Positions 8,302 through 15,985 of a stretch of DNA of 64,000 nt are shown here, piece by piece. The notes under the pieces were generated by a model that had not been told where the DNA came from, did not search any database, and saw nothing but the letters and a program-made list of their open reading frames with translations. The position numbers were made by a program, and so were the translations under genes. The stretch's first letter is position 1. The number at the start of each line of letters is the position of its first letter. Source of the DNA: Hyphomicrobium_A sp963726795 (GTDB lineage Bacteria > Pseudomonadota > Alphaproteobacteria > Rhizobiales > Hyphomicrobiaceae); assembly GCA_963726795.1 (NCBI GenBank), contig CAVSDD010000004.1, forward strand, positions 682,001 to 746,000, in the 5' to 3' direction.

Positions 8302-8580
8302 ATGACGTACGCTTCCAGAAGCACGACGCCCGATCAGACGCGATCTGCCGCGGGCGACGTAGGTGACAACGTTCAGGCTCTGCGCGACGACATTTCCAGT
8401 CTCGCAGCGTCGGTAAAGCGGCTCGCAGCCGAGCAGATCGGCACCAGCGTCGAGGACGTGCAGGACAAGGCGATGGAGAAGGTCGGCGACATCGAGGCCG
8501 CCATCCGCCGCAACCCGAGCCAGTCCGCTCTCATCGCAGCCGGCATCGGTTTCATCGCCGGCCTCATTCTCTCCAGATAA
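8302..8580 (+). CDS. DUF883 (ElaB/YqjD-like) membrane-anchored protein
   Basis: A 92-residue protein. A coiled-coil-like helix (about 25-70, VQALRDDISSLAASVKRL) is followed by the diagnostic IRRNPSQSALIAAGIGFIAGLILSR tail with a single C-terminal membrane helix and terminal arginine. In Enterobacteria such proteins tether ribosomes to the membrane in stationary phase. The start at 8302 was chosen for the strong site GAGGAGG just upstream. It is first of three small membrane protein genes in the same direction (next starts 30 bases on). Confidence 0.85.
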   Translation: MTYASRSTTPDQTRSAAGDVGDNVQALRDDISSLAASVKRLAAEQIGTSVEDVQDKAMEKVGDIEAAIRRNPSQSALIAAGIGFIAGLILSR

Positions 8581-8610
8581 CTGCACGCATAAGTTCACAG
8601 AGAGGGTTCC

Positions 8611-8835
8611 ATGAACACCCATTATTCACGGCCCGGCAACACGCCTGCTTCGAGCGCCGTCAACGACCTCGCGAACGCGGCGCAGGAGCGGTTTTCCGAT
8701 ACCGTCGATCAGGCCCAGGCGATGGCGCAGGATCAATACGACAAGCTCGTTCTCAATATTAAGCGCAATCCTCTTCAGGCAGCCGGTATCGCAGCCGGCA
8801 TCGGTTTTGTTCTCGCGCTGCTGGCGCGGAGATAA
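8611..8835 (+). CDS. Short DUF883-like membrane-anchored protein
   Basis: A 74-residue relative of the preceding protein: helical N-terminus (residues 18-50), then IKRNPLQAAGIAAGIGFVLALLARR, i.e. the same RNP-hydrophobic-arginine tail anchor. Ribosome site AGAGAGGG precedes the ATG. Two tandem copies of this tail-anchored family suggest paralogous duplication; the two tails can be aligned without gaps. Confidence 0.8.
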   Translation: MNTHYSRPGNTPASSAVNDLANAAQERFSDTVDQAQAMAQDQYDKLVLNIKRNPLQAAGIAAGIGFVLALLARR

Positions 8836-8840
8836 AAACC

Positions 8841-9248
8841 ATGCTTGGGGATGCGGTACTGAATGCGGCGAGCCGCGCCACCCACAACGCACTTGAAAAC
8901 GTATCGCGTCGCGTGACGTGGATGGCTCTGGCGGGGCTGTTCCTCGCCTCGGCGATGGTGTTCGGCCTCATACTCGCGTTCTGGGTGGCCGAGCCCAGGT
9001 TCGGTGCGTTGCGGGCTGCAGCTGGAATAGCGGGCGTATGTTTCATCGTAGGTATCCTGTGCGCCTCGATGCCCGCGATGATTGAACGAGCCGAGCGTCC
9101 GCGCCGGCCCCAGGAATCCGGGGTTGCCGCAACAGCGGCCGTGGTCAATAGCGAAGCAAAGGAAGCTGTCGACTACTTTGGAGCGATCCGTGTCGTGGGC
9201 GCCGCCTTCCTGTTCGGTTTGGGGGCTGCGCGTCGCTTGAAAGGCTGA
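8841..9248 (+). CDS. Holin-superfamily-III-like (YqjE/DUF1469-like) membrane protein
   Basis: A 135-residue membrane protein with two central helices (about 27-48 and 58-77) and a third hydrophobic stretch near the C-terminus (about 115-130). It starts five bases after the DUF883-like gene, so the three genes form an operon like the yqjDEK group of enterobacteria, where a DUF883 protein is followed by a phage-holin-like membrane protein. The holin name reflects fold similarity only; no lysin or phage gene is nearby. Confidence 0.65.
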   Translation: MLGDAVLNAASRATHNALENVSRRVTWMALAGLFLASAMVFGLILAFWVAEPRFGALRAAAGIAGVCFIVGILCASMPAMIERAERPRRPQESGVAATAAVVNSEAKEAVDYFGAIRVVGAAFLFGLGAARRLKG

Positions 9249-9299
9249 GCGTTTTAGGGGACGTGCCCATGCGGTCGCTGGGCCGCGAGAGGCGTTGTC

Positions 9300-11381
9300 A
9301 TGTCAATTACCAAACTGCCGCCGGGGAAGACGGTTCCGATGCCGGAGATCCCGGCTTCGGCGGCTGAAACTGCCGTCATCGGTTTCATCGTTGTTGTCGC
9401 CCTCTATTTCGGGCAGGCGGTGTTCGTACCCCTCGCACTCGCCGTCATTCTGTCGTTCATCCTGGCCCCGCCGGTTCGCATATTGAGACGCGTCGGCTTA
9501 CCGCGACCGGCCTCCGTCGTGCTTGCGGTTGTCCTGGCGTTCGCCGTTATTTTCTCAGTCGGTGCGTTGATCACCCAGCAAATCGCCAATCTCGCGGCGG
9601 AGATGCCGCGCTATCAGTTGACGCTCACGGAAAAGGTCAAGGCGCTGAAGCTCGTCGCTGCCGGCAACGGCGGCGCTTTCGAGCGCGCGAGCGCCACGCT
9701 CAAGAATTTGCAAGAAGAGCTCGACAAGCCGGAGGGTCCTGCGACCCCGCCCGCGCAGGTTACGGTGGCGCCGCTCAACAACGGCACCATCTCCGGCAAC
9801 GGCCGGCCGATCCCGGTCGAGGTGCACAACCCGTCTCCGACCGCCTTCGATCAGCTGCAGGGCATCATCGGGGTCGTCATCGCTCCGCTGGCGACCACCG
9901 GCGTCGTCATCCTGTTCGTTTTGTTTTTGCTCCTGCAACGCGAGGATGTGCGCGATCGCGCGATCCGGCTGCTGGGCTCGCACGATCTGGAAAAATCGAC
10001 CGTCGCCATGGACGACGCCGGCGAGCGGCTTAGCCAATACTTTTTGACGCAGACCGGCATCAACGCCGTTTACGGCCTATGCATCGGTGCAGCGCTTTGG
10101 ATGATCGGAGTGCCGAGCCCGGTGCTATGGGGCGTGGTGGCCATGCTGATGCGGTTCGTGCCGTTCATCGGCGCGTTCATCGCGGCGGCGTTGCCCCTGG
10201 TGCTCGCCGCCGCTGTCGATCCCGGCTGGACGATGTTTCTATGGACGCTCGGTCTCTACCTGGTCGGCGAAATGGTCATGGGCAACATCATCGAGCCGGT
10301 GATCCAGGGTCAGCGCACGGGTCTGTCGCCGCTTGCCGTCGTACTGTCGGCAGCATTTTGGACCCTGCTGTGGGGCCCGATCGGACTTCTACTTGCCATT
10401 CCGCTGACGGTGGTACTCGTCGTGCTCGGGCGTCACGTGGACCGGCTGAGCTTCCTCAATGTGCTTTTGGGTGATACCCCGCCGCTAACGCCGCCCGAGC
10501 GTTTTTATCAGCGGATGCTGGCCGGCGATCCGGCAGAGCCCGTCGAGCAAGCTGAAAAATTTATCAAGGAACGCCCGCTTTACGATTATTACGACGATGT
10601 CGTCGTCGAGGGGTTGCGCCTGGCACAAGCCAACTCCGATCGTGGGACGCTCGAGCCTGAGCGGCTTGTCGAGATCCTGGATACGGCGGAGATCGTTGTC
10701 GACGCGCTGTCCGAGCATGCAATCGCGCCCAAGAAGTCGAAGCGCGCCGAGGCGGCCGAGGCGGCGAAAGCCGATGAGCTGATCAACTCCGCGGAAAGTG
10801 CGGAGGAAGAAGCCGAAAAGGTCGTGGTCGGCGGCAATTTCAATCCGGAATTGATCCCAGCGGCGTGGCGCGGCGAAAACGCCGTGCTGTGCGTCGCCAA
10901 CCGTACGCCGCTCGACGAGGCCGCCGCGTTCCTTTTGGCCCAGCTCCTCGGCAAATGCGGGATCAGTGCCAAGGTCCTGGGGCCGGGAGAGGCCAAGCTC
11001 GGCTCGCTGCGCCGCGATTACGTTAGCGGCATCCAGCTGATCTGCCTCTCGGCGCTCGATGCGGACGAGCGCAGTGCGCACGCGCGCTTCCTCATTCGCC
11101 GTTTGAGCCGCTCGGCACCCGATGCGCTTTTGATCGCCGGGTTGTGGAAACTGGACATGAGCCAGGGCCGCGGCAAGGGGCTGGTCGACAACGCCGACGT
11201 CGACAAAATTGTGCACACGATGAAGGACGCTCTGGCGTTCTGCCTGCAGGCCGCCATGGCATCGGCGCCGCCCGATGTTCCCGAGGCGCCGCCCGAGGGC
11301 CAGGTCAGCGTCGACGATGAGGCAGGTGCCGCGCTGGCGCGGGCTACTGCGTCGATGGCGGTGGACCATCCCCCCGCTTGA
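9300..11381 (+). CDS. AI-2E/PerM-family transporter with long C-terminal extension
   Basis: A 693-residue protein. Residues about 20-390 form the AI-2E (PerM/YdiK) permease domain with some seven or eight helices, a periplasmic insertion at 100-185 and the conserved core MRFVPFIGAFIAAALP and GNIIEPVIQGQRTGLSPLAV. Members exchange small molecules or ions with protons; the substrate here is unknown. Residues about 400-693 are a soluble extension containing a region resembling the receiver-less sensor-like domains seen in some alphaproteobacterial members (NAVLCVANRTPLDEAAAFLLAQLL). The 3' end overlaps the convergent GTPase gene by 38 bases. Confidence 0.82.
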   Translation: MSITKLPPGKTVPMPEIPASAAETAVIGFIVVVALYFGQAVFVPLALAVILSFILAPPVRILRRVGLPRPASVVLAVVLAFAVIFSVGALITQQIANLAAEMPRYQLTLTEKVKALKLVAAGNGGAFERASATLKNLQEELDKPEGPATPPAQVTVAPLNNGTISGNGRPIPVEVHNPSPTAFDQLQGIIGVVIAPLATTGVVILFVLFLLLQREDVRDRAIRLLGSHDLEKSTVAMDDAGERLSQYFLTQTGINAVYGLCIGAALWMIGVPSPVLWGVVAMLMRFVPFIGAFIAAALPLVLAAAVDPGWTMFLWTLGLYLVGEMVMGNIIEPVIQGQRTGLSPLAVVLSAAFWTLLWGPIGLLLAIPLTVVLVVLGRHVDRLSFLNVLLGDTPPLTPPERFYQRMLAGDPAEPVEQAEKFIKERPLYDYYDDVVVEGLRLAQANSDRGTLEPERLVEILDTAEIVVDALSEHAIAPKKSKRAEAAEAAKADELINSAESAEEEAEKVVVGGNFNPELIPAAWRGENAVLCVANRTPLDEAAAFLLAQLLGKCGISAKVLGPGEAKLGSLRRDYVSGIQLICLSALDADERSAHARFLIRRLSRSAPDALLIAGLWKLDMSQGRGKGLVDNADVDKIVHTMKDALAFCLQAAMASAPPDVPEAPPEGQVSVDDEAGAALARATASMAVDHPPA

Positions 11382-12843
11382 AGGGCCTTACCGCGCGGGC
11401 AGCCGATAGCACCGCATTCGACGCTTGACGCCCGAGCCGGCCGAAGCTCCAGCGCGGAGCGGCGTCCTCCATAAGACGCAGCAGTTGAGCGCGCTGCGCT
11501 TCCGGCACGTGCTCGGCGATCCGCTCAAAGAGCTGCGCGACATTGTAGGGTTGGCGACCGGCCGCGACGCTGACGGGGACGATATCGGCCGCGGGTAGGT
11601 CCAGATCGGCTGCCGCTGCCTCGATCAAGTCTCGCAATTCTTTGCCCTGAGGGACCCCAGGTCCGAACTTCGGCTGCACCACATCGGCGTGCGTGAGCGC
11701 GATGATCAAAGGCGGTTGGCGCCGATGCGCGCGCTTGGCGAAATGCTCGCGGATGCCGGTGATCATCTCGCGGTTTACCGGATCGCCCAGGTTGTTGGCA
11801 GCCATCGTCCACACGATCAAATCGGATTCGGCTGCCCGCTCGCAGAAGCGGCGGCGCTCGCGAGGAGTAGCGCCTACCCCCGGGCTGTCGATGACGAGCG
11901 AGCTCCTCAAGCCCGCGAGCTCCATCTCGTAGGCCTGAAACTCCGTCGTCGTCGGCAGCGCATCGATGAAGTCGCCGGCCTCTTTGGAGAGCGCATTGAC
12001 GAGGCTCGACTTGCCGGCGCCCTTCTTGCCGGCAACAAGGAGTTGCAACGGCTCGGCCATGGGCGTGCCCGCGCGGCGATCGCGCTGCGTGGATGCGCTC
12101 ACATGCTCGGACAGGACGGTCGTAGAAACTCGCAGGCGACCGCCATAAAGGTCGATGGCGGCGCGGCCCACATTGCGGACGTAGGCGCGCGCCAGCTGCT
12201 TCGTCAGCTCGTCGCGAACGGTCGCATACAAGTGCTTGGTGATCTGCTCGCGGGCTTCCTGCGCTGCCGCCGTCACGGGATTGATCAACCGGACGAGGCG
12301 CCAGATGTCGTACGCCTTCTCAGCAAACCCGATGGCCGAGCGCCAGCGATACGCGTTGAGGACCTGGCCCACGGTCAGCTGGTCGCCGAGGGGGACGTTG
12401 TCGATGACGAACGGGCGCAAGTCCGCGCTGACGCGCTCGACCAGCGCCAGCGCTTCGGGCACCGTGAACTTCCAGAGGGGATTGCTGTCTTGCGGGTGGA
12501 TCTGCCGTGCGACGGCCTCGATCGTGCGCAGGCCGAGGTTCAGCACCTTGTCGCGGTCGGTGAGCTCGGCCGGAACTACTCCAACGGCGATCGCCTCGAC
12601 CGCCGCCCACGCCGCCTGCTCGCGCATGGTCCAGCCGGGATCGCCGGGCTTGGGAGCAACGTCGTCGGTGAGCGCCGTGCTGCGCCAGCCGCCCCGCAGC
12701 GCGAGGAACTGCACGAGGAATGCAATTACGCTGATCGAGAAGGCAGCCGCCAGCCAGTAGAGCGCATAGCCGCGTTCCCACAGCCACAGCCATCCGAGCG
12801 GCAGCAGTGAGAGCATGGGCAGCAGCAGCGCCAGAAACGTCAT
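11344..12843 (-). CDS. Membrane-anchored dynamin-like/Era-type GTPase
   Basis: About 499 residues from the ATG at 12843; a longer frame reaches a TTG at 12948 but begins with unlikely sequence. Two membrane helices lie at the N-terminus (MTFLALLLPMLSLLPLGW and the following AAFSISVIAFLVQFLAL). A helical domain follows, then a GTPase with P-loop GKKGAGKSS, switch DSPGVG, and THAD in place of the usual NKxD specificity motif. The tail is basic. Such proteins (DUF697/YcjX-like neighbours, often called GTPase domain-containing) are thought to act at membranes; the role is unknown. It converges on and overlaps the AI-2E gene. Confidence 0.75.
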   Translation of the reverse strand: MTFLALLLPMLSLLPLGWLWLWERGYALYWLAAAFSISVIAFLVQFLALRGGWRSTALTDDVAPKPGDPGWTMREQAAWAAVEAIAVGVVPAELTDRDKVLNLGLRTIEAVARQIHPQDSNPLWKFTVPEALALVERVSADLRPFVIDNVPLGDQLTVGQVLNAYRWRSAIGFAEKAYDIWRLVRLINPVTAAAQEAREQITKHLYATVRDELTKQLARAYVRNVGRAAIDLYGGRLRVSTTVLSEHVSASTQRDRRAGTPMAEPLQLLVAGKKGAGKSSLVNALSKEAGDFIDALPTTTEFQAYEMELAGLRSSLVIDSPGVGATPRERRRFCERAAESDLIVWTMAANNLGDPVNREMITGIREHFAKRAHRRQPPLIIALTHADVVQPKFGPGVPQGKELRDLIEAAAADLDLPAADIVPVSVAAGRQPYNVAQLFERIAEHVPEAQRAQLLRLMEDAAPRWSFGRLGRQASNAVLSAARAVRPFKRGDGPPPSTQ

Positions 12844-12979
12844 GGCGCCGCGCACATAAAAGAGAGTTGGAGCTTTTCGCCTCACGCCCTGCGATCTTCG
12901 AATTGAGTTGCCGCGTCCTACGCACCAACAAGCGCTGCACGCACGCAATCATAGACGGGTTTGGGCGAGTGCGGGCAAA

Positions 12980-13177
12980 CTACGGGTTGGGGGCTGCTGC
13001 GCCGGGAGCCTGGGGTACACCGACTTCGCTATGGGGATGGGTAAAGACTGCATAATACAGGATCCCACCAACGACGACGGCCAGCACCATCGAGATGACG
13101 AGCACGCGCAAGTTCGTCCGCCGCGGCGAGGCCTGACGGGCCTCAGTAGGTGTCAAAACCGGTGCTCTTTCCGCCAT
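12980..13177 (-). CDS. Small single-pass membrane protein, stress-regulated
   Basis: A 65-residue protein with a basic N-terminus (RRTNLR), one membrane helix (about 24-45, VLVISMVLAVVVGGILYYAVF) and a Pro/Ala-rich outside tail. The strong ribosome site GGGAGGATC precedes the ATG and a perfect EcfG promoter motif (13201-13225) sits directly upstream. No family recognised, but the promoter and ribosome site make this a convincing small stress gene. Confidence 0.7.
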   Translation of the reverse strand: MAERAPVLTPTEARQASPRRTNLRVLVISMVLAVVVGGILYYAVFTHPHSEVGVPQAPGAAAPNP

Positions 13178-13200
13178 GGTGATCCTCCCAGAGCAGGAAG

Positions 13201-13225
13201 AACGCCGGCTGGCGACAAGGGTTCC
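13201..13225 (-). promoter_or_regulatory. EcfG-type stress promoter for the 65-residue membrane protein
   Basis: On the minus strand GGAAC (13225-13221), a 16-base spacer and CGTT (13204-13201) match the EcfG consensus exactly. The -10 element ends 24 bases before the ATG, leaving a short leader that contains the Shine-Dalgarno GGGAGG. Confidence 0.78.
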
Positions 13226-13299
13226 AAGCGGGGACGGTTAAGCCGCTACAACAACCAAGAACCCGAATCGGACCGTTCAAATTTCGACAATTGCCACCC

Positions 13300-13734
13300 T
13301 CAGCGGTCTTCGGGGTTCTTCCACTCGGGAGCCGACTGCAGGGTGTCCTTCGTGACCTTGGCGATGACGACCACATTGCCTTTCGGATCGCGCCCAAAGG
13401 AGAAGTCGTTGAACGGAAGGGCCACATCTTTTTCGCCGATACCTAGGAAACCGCCGACGCCGACAATCACCGATACGATCCGCCCGGTGGTATCGATGCG
13501 CAGGTCGTTGACGTCGCCAATAGAGTCGTTCGCGCTGTTCCTGACGCTCTGATTGAGCAGCGCGTTCGCCGAAATCTCGCCGGCTGCGGCGGCAGGTGGC
13601 GCGCTCGCAGGCTTGGTCTGCTCTGAAGGTGCGGGCGCCATGGTCGGCGTCTTTGGGATCGACGTGTCTTCAGCGACGGCCGCAACAGCCATTAGAGCGA
13701 CCACCGACAAAGTTGTGAGGAACGCCTTCAACAT
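13300..13734 (-). CDS. Exported PRC-barrel domain protein
   Basis: A 144-residue protein starting MLKAFLTTLSVVALMAVAAVAED, a clear signal peptide cut near residue 21. A Pro/Ala-rich linker follows (about 25-52), then a PRC-barrel domain (LLNQSVRN, DSIGDVNDLRID, GRIVSVIVGVGGFLGIGEKDVALPFNDF). PRC-barrels are small beta domains found in RNA-processing and photosynthetic proteins; the exported versions common in Hyphomicrobiales have no assigned role. A perfect EcfG motif lies about 80 bases upstream (13816-13840). Confidence 0.83.
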   Translation of the reverse strand: MLKAFLTTLSVVALMAVAAVAEDTSIPKTPTMAPAPSEQTKPASAPPAAAAGEISANALLNQSVRNSANDSIGDVNDLRIDTTGRIVSVIVGVGGFLGIGEKDVALPFNDFSFGRDPKGNVVVIAKVTKDTLQSAPEWKNPEDR

Positions 13735-13815
13735 GGAGCATGTCCCTAAGATTTCGGACGGCGCCGATCGGCGCACATCCGGGTGCCTCTTACGGGCTAA
13801 CTTTGCGATGGTACG

Positions 13816-13840
13816 AACGAGCCATCAACGGAGCGGTTCC
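13816..13840 (-). promoter_or_regulatory. EcfG-type stress promoter for the PRC-barrel gene
   Basis: Minus-strand GGAAC (13840-13836), 16 bases, CGTT (13819-13816): an exact match to the EcfG consensus. The implied leader before the ATG at 13734 is about 75 bases. Confidence 0.75.
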
Positions 13841-13950
13841 ACGCGTTCCGTCGCGCTGGGGAACCCATAACTGCACTCATCCAAGTTATACGCCAAAGCC
13901 GGCCGCGGACAATCCGCGACCGGCTCTGATGGTAAGCGTCTTCGGGCCGA

Positions 13951-14310
13951 TCAGCGATGGCGGCCGTGGTGTCCACCATGATGCCCGCCGTGATGGCCTT
14001 GGCGGAACCCATGGAAGCCGTGATGACGGCCGCCGCGCCAGCCGTGATGGCGATGGTGGTGCCGGCCGAAGTAGATGCCGCCACCCCAGCCATATCCGGG
14101 CCAACCGTAATAGCCCCCGTGATGACGGCAATGACGCCGCCCGTGGCGCCAGTAGCAGTGCCGACGCCAGCCACATCAGTCGTTGCTAGATTGGTTGGCT
14201 GCCGTAGATTTTAGCGCCGCGAGGCCCGCAGGTGCTGCGCTGACTGGCGCGCTCACCAAGCCTGCAAGACACAAAACGGCAGCGATGGTGCTAACTCTCA
14301 ACCAAGACAT
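13951..14310 (-). pseudogene. Gly/His-rich secreted protein interrupted by an in-frame TGA
   Basis: A strong ribosome site (AAAGGAGGC) and ATG at 14310 begin a 44-codon segment with a signal peptide (MSWLRVSTIAAVLCLAGL, cut near VSA). The frame stops at TGA (14178-14176) but the same frame continues without any further stop for 74 codons. It encodes a typical Gly/His/Arg-rich exported repeat tail (CGWRRHCYWRHGRRHC, GYYGWPGYGWGG, then many HH and GG pairs) ending at the TGA at 13953-13951. No start codon follows the internal stop and the tail has no signal peptide of its own. The simplest reading is a nonsense mutation (for example TGG to TGA); a sequence error or read-through cannot be excluded. 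Confidence 0.72.
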
Positions 14311-14448
14311 TTTTCTCAAGCCTCCTTTTCTACAAAGTGATCGTAACGACAACTCTTCGTTATATCGCTGGTTCCGCGAGCAGGCGCCCGAACGACCAAT
14401 CCTCAGCGGGCTGGTGCCCGCGTGCATCACGAGGCGTCGCGCGCAGCG

Positions 14449-14661
14449 CTAGAAACGTTTCGCGCCGGCGCGCGGCGCTGGGCGCCCCGTCGTGTCGAGG
14501 ATGGCATCCTCGCGCGACCACGCATGTTGCTCGCCGCACAGCGGGCACACGACCGGATGCGCGGCAACGTTCGGCAGCTGATCGAAAGTGTCCTTGTCGG
14601 TATTGATGCCCACAGGGACAAGCTGCTGCGTGGTCGGGCAGCGGATCAAGATGGCTCCCAT
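14449..14661 (-). CDS. Small zinc-ribbon-like protein
   Basis: A 70-residue soluble protein starting MGAILIRCPTTQQLVPVG, with GGGAGAAAGC as ribosome site. Cysteine pairs RCP near the start and CPLCGEQH in the middle could bind zinc. Short proteins beginning with this IRCP..G..VPVGI pattern are common in Hyphomicrobiales genomes as hypothetical proteins. It is transcribed divergently from the DUF892 gene. Confidence 0.6.
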   Translation of the reverse strand: MGAILIRCPTTQQLVPVGINTDKDTFDQLPNVAAHPVVCPLCGEQHAWSREDAILDTTGRPAPRAGAKRF

Positions 14662-14798
14662 TGCTTTCTCCCACGTCGCGTCGAGCTTTGCGAGACAATA
14701 GGGTCGAGGCGCACGATCCGAAAGGCTTCGTCGCAATTGCTCGCCAAATTGTGAGTAATGCCCGTTGTGCTCCGTTCCGCTTATTGCTGCGCACCACG

Positions 14799-14823
14799 GG
14801 AACGAAAAAAGCGGGGAGGCGTT
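14799..14823 (+). promoter_or_regulatory. EcfG-type stress promoter for the DUF892 gene
   Basis: GGAAC (14799-14803), a 16-base spacer and CGTT (14820-14823) exactly match the EcfG consensus. The -10 element ends 35 bases before the ATG at 14859. Confidence 0.82.
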
Positions 14824-14858
14824 GGAGGGGGCAGCCCTCAAAAAATCGGAGACGCCCC

Positions 14859-15347
14859 ATGAAGATCGAAAACCTCAGCGATCTTTTCTTGCACACCGTC
14901 AAGGACATCTATTTTGCCGAGCGCCACATCGTGAAGGCGCTGCCCAAGATGGTGAAAGCCGCCAACTCCAAGGAGCTGGCGAAGGCATTCGAGGGACACC
15001 TCGAGGAGACCAAGGAGCAGATCACGCGCCTCGAGCAGGTGTTCAAGCTGCTCGGCAAGAAGGCCGAAGGCTCCGAATGCCCCGCGATCGAAGGCATTCT
15101 TGAAGAGGCCGAGGACCTCATGGACGAGATCAAGGATCCCGACACCAAGGATGCCGCCATGATCGCAGCCGCGCAGGCGGTCGAGCACTACGAGATCACG
15201 CGCTACGGCACGCTTATCGCCTGGGGAGAGCTGCTGGGCCACAAGGACGCCGTGAAGCTGCTGTCGGCGACGCTGAAGGAAGAGTACGGCGCCGACGACA
15301 AACTAACCAAGCTGGCGGAATCCAAGCTGAACAAAGAAGCGGCCTAA
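14859..15347 (+). CDS. DUF892 (YciE/YciF-like) ferritin-like stress protein
   Basis: A 162-residue four-helix protein of the DUF892 family. It starts MKIENLSDLFLHTVKDIYFAERHIVKALPKM and contains the ferritin-like Glu/His positions (AERH near residue 22, HLEETKEQ near 50, AVEHYEITRYGTL near 112) expected to form a di-iron-type site. Homologues are classic general-stress proteins in alphaproteobacteria. The longer upstream frame is ignored because homologues start here and a perfect EcfG promoter lies at 14799-14823. A strong terminator follows at 15373-15400. Confidence 0.92.
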   Translation: MKIENLSDLFLHTVKDIYFAERHIVKALPKMVKAANSKELAKAFEGHLEETKEQITRLEQVFKLLGKKAEGSECPAIEGILEEAEDLMDEIKDPDTKDAAMIAAAQAVEHYEITRYGTLIAWGELLGHKDAVKLLSATLKEEYGADDKLTKLAESKLNKEAA

Positions 15348-15372
15348 ACTCAATAACCGAGCCATTGCACGA

Positions 15373-15400
15373 AAGAGCCAAGGGCAACCTTGGCTCTTTT
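15373..15400 (+). terminator. Rho-independent terminator after DUF892
   Basis: A perfect 11-base stem (AAGAGCCAAGG / CCTTGGCTCTT) with a GCAA tetraloop is followed by a T run. It begins 26 bases after the DUF892 stop codon. Confidence 0.9.
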
Positions 15401-15589
15401 GCGTTTTCAACGACTAGAGAATCTCGCGCATACATCAAATGACATTTCATCAATCGGGCGTGCGCCCTAAAAGACATTGCGCAAGACGTTCTACACCCCG
15501 CCTTCCTTTTTCGTCGCGCCGAGGGTGTCCCACGAGACCGAGCCTGTCCGGGAACCCCCCCTCCCGCAGAGCCACTCACGAGGGCATAC

Positions 15590-15985
15590 GTGAAGAGCGC
15601 ACAAGCCAAACCTCTCGACGGTTTGAGTGTACTCCTCGTCGAGGATCAGTCGCTGATCGCTCTCGACATGGAGGCGACTCTGCTCGACCTCGGAGCGCAA
15701 TCGGTTCAGACCTACACGGGTCGGGATGCCGCGCTTGCGTGGCTTGCCACGTCGACCCCGGACGTCGGCGTTCTCGACGTCAACCTCGGGTCATCCGATG
15801 CCTTTCCGATTGCTTTTGAGCTGCACCAGCGGCGCATCCCGTTCGTGTTCACGACCGGCTACGACGACAACATGAGGATGCCGGTGGAGCTCGCCGATGC
15901 TCCGGTCTTGCGCAAGCCCTATTCGCTCGATGACTTGCGGCTGAAATTGCGCGCGTGTCTCGGGCTTGATCAGAGCGAGACCTAA
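15590..15985 (+). CDS. Single-domain response regulator (FATGUY-like)
   Basis: A 131-residue receiver domain without output domain, GTG start. Key residues are visible: acidic VEDQ near residue 18, phospho-acceptor Asp in VLDVNLG, Thr in FVFTTGYDD and Lys in LRKPYS. The PFVFTTGY segment resembles the FATGUY motif of alphaproteobacterial single-domain regulators that act with HWE/HisKA2 kinases in the general stress response. The kinase and GSR regulators 1-5 kb to the right fit that role. Its end overlaps the convergent Crp/Fnr gene by four bases. Confidence 0.85.
   Translation: MKSAQAKPLDGLSVLLVEDQSLIALDMEATLLDLGAQSVQTYTGRDAALAWLATSTPDVGVLDVNLGSSDAFPIAFELHQRRIPFVFTTGYDDNMRMPVELADAPVLRKPYSLDDLRLKLRACLGLDQSET

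Noticed and set aside
8841..9248. Prophage holin
   Set aside because: No lysin, portal or integrase nearby; the neighbours are DUF883 proteins as in the cellular yqjDE arrangement.
14176..14178. Selenocysteine decoding of the internal TGA
   Set aside because: No SECIS-like stem-loop was recognised after the codon and no sel genes are visible; a nonsense change or error is simpler.
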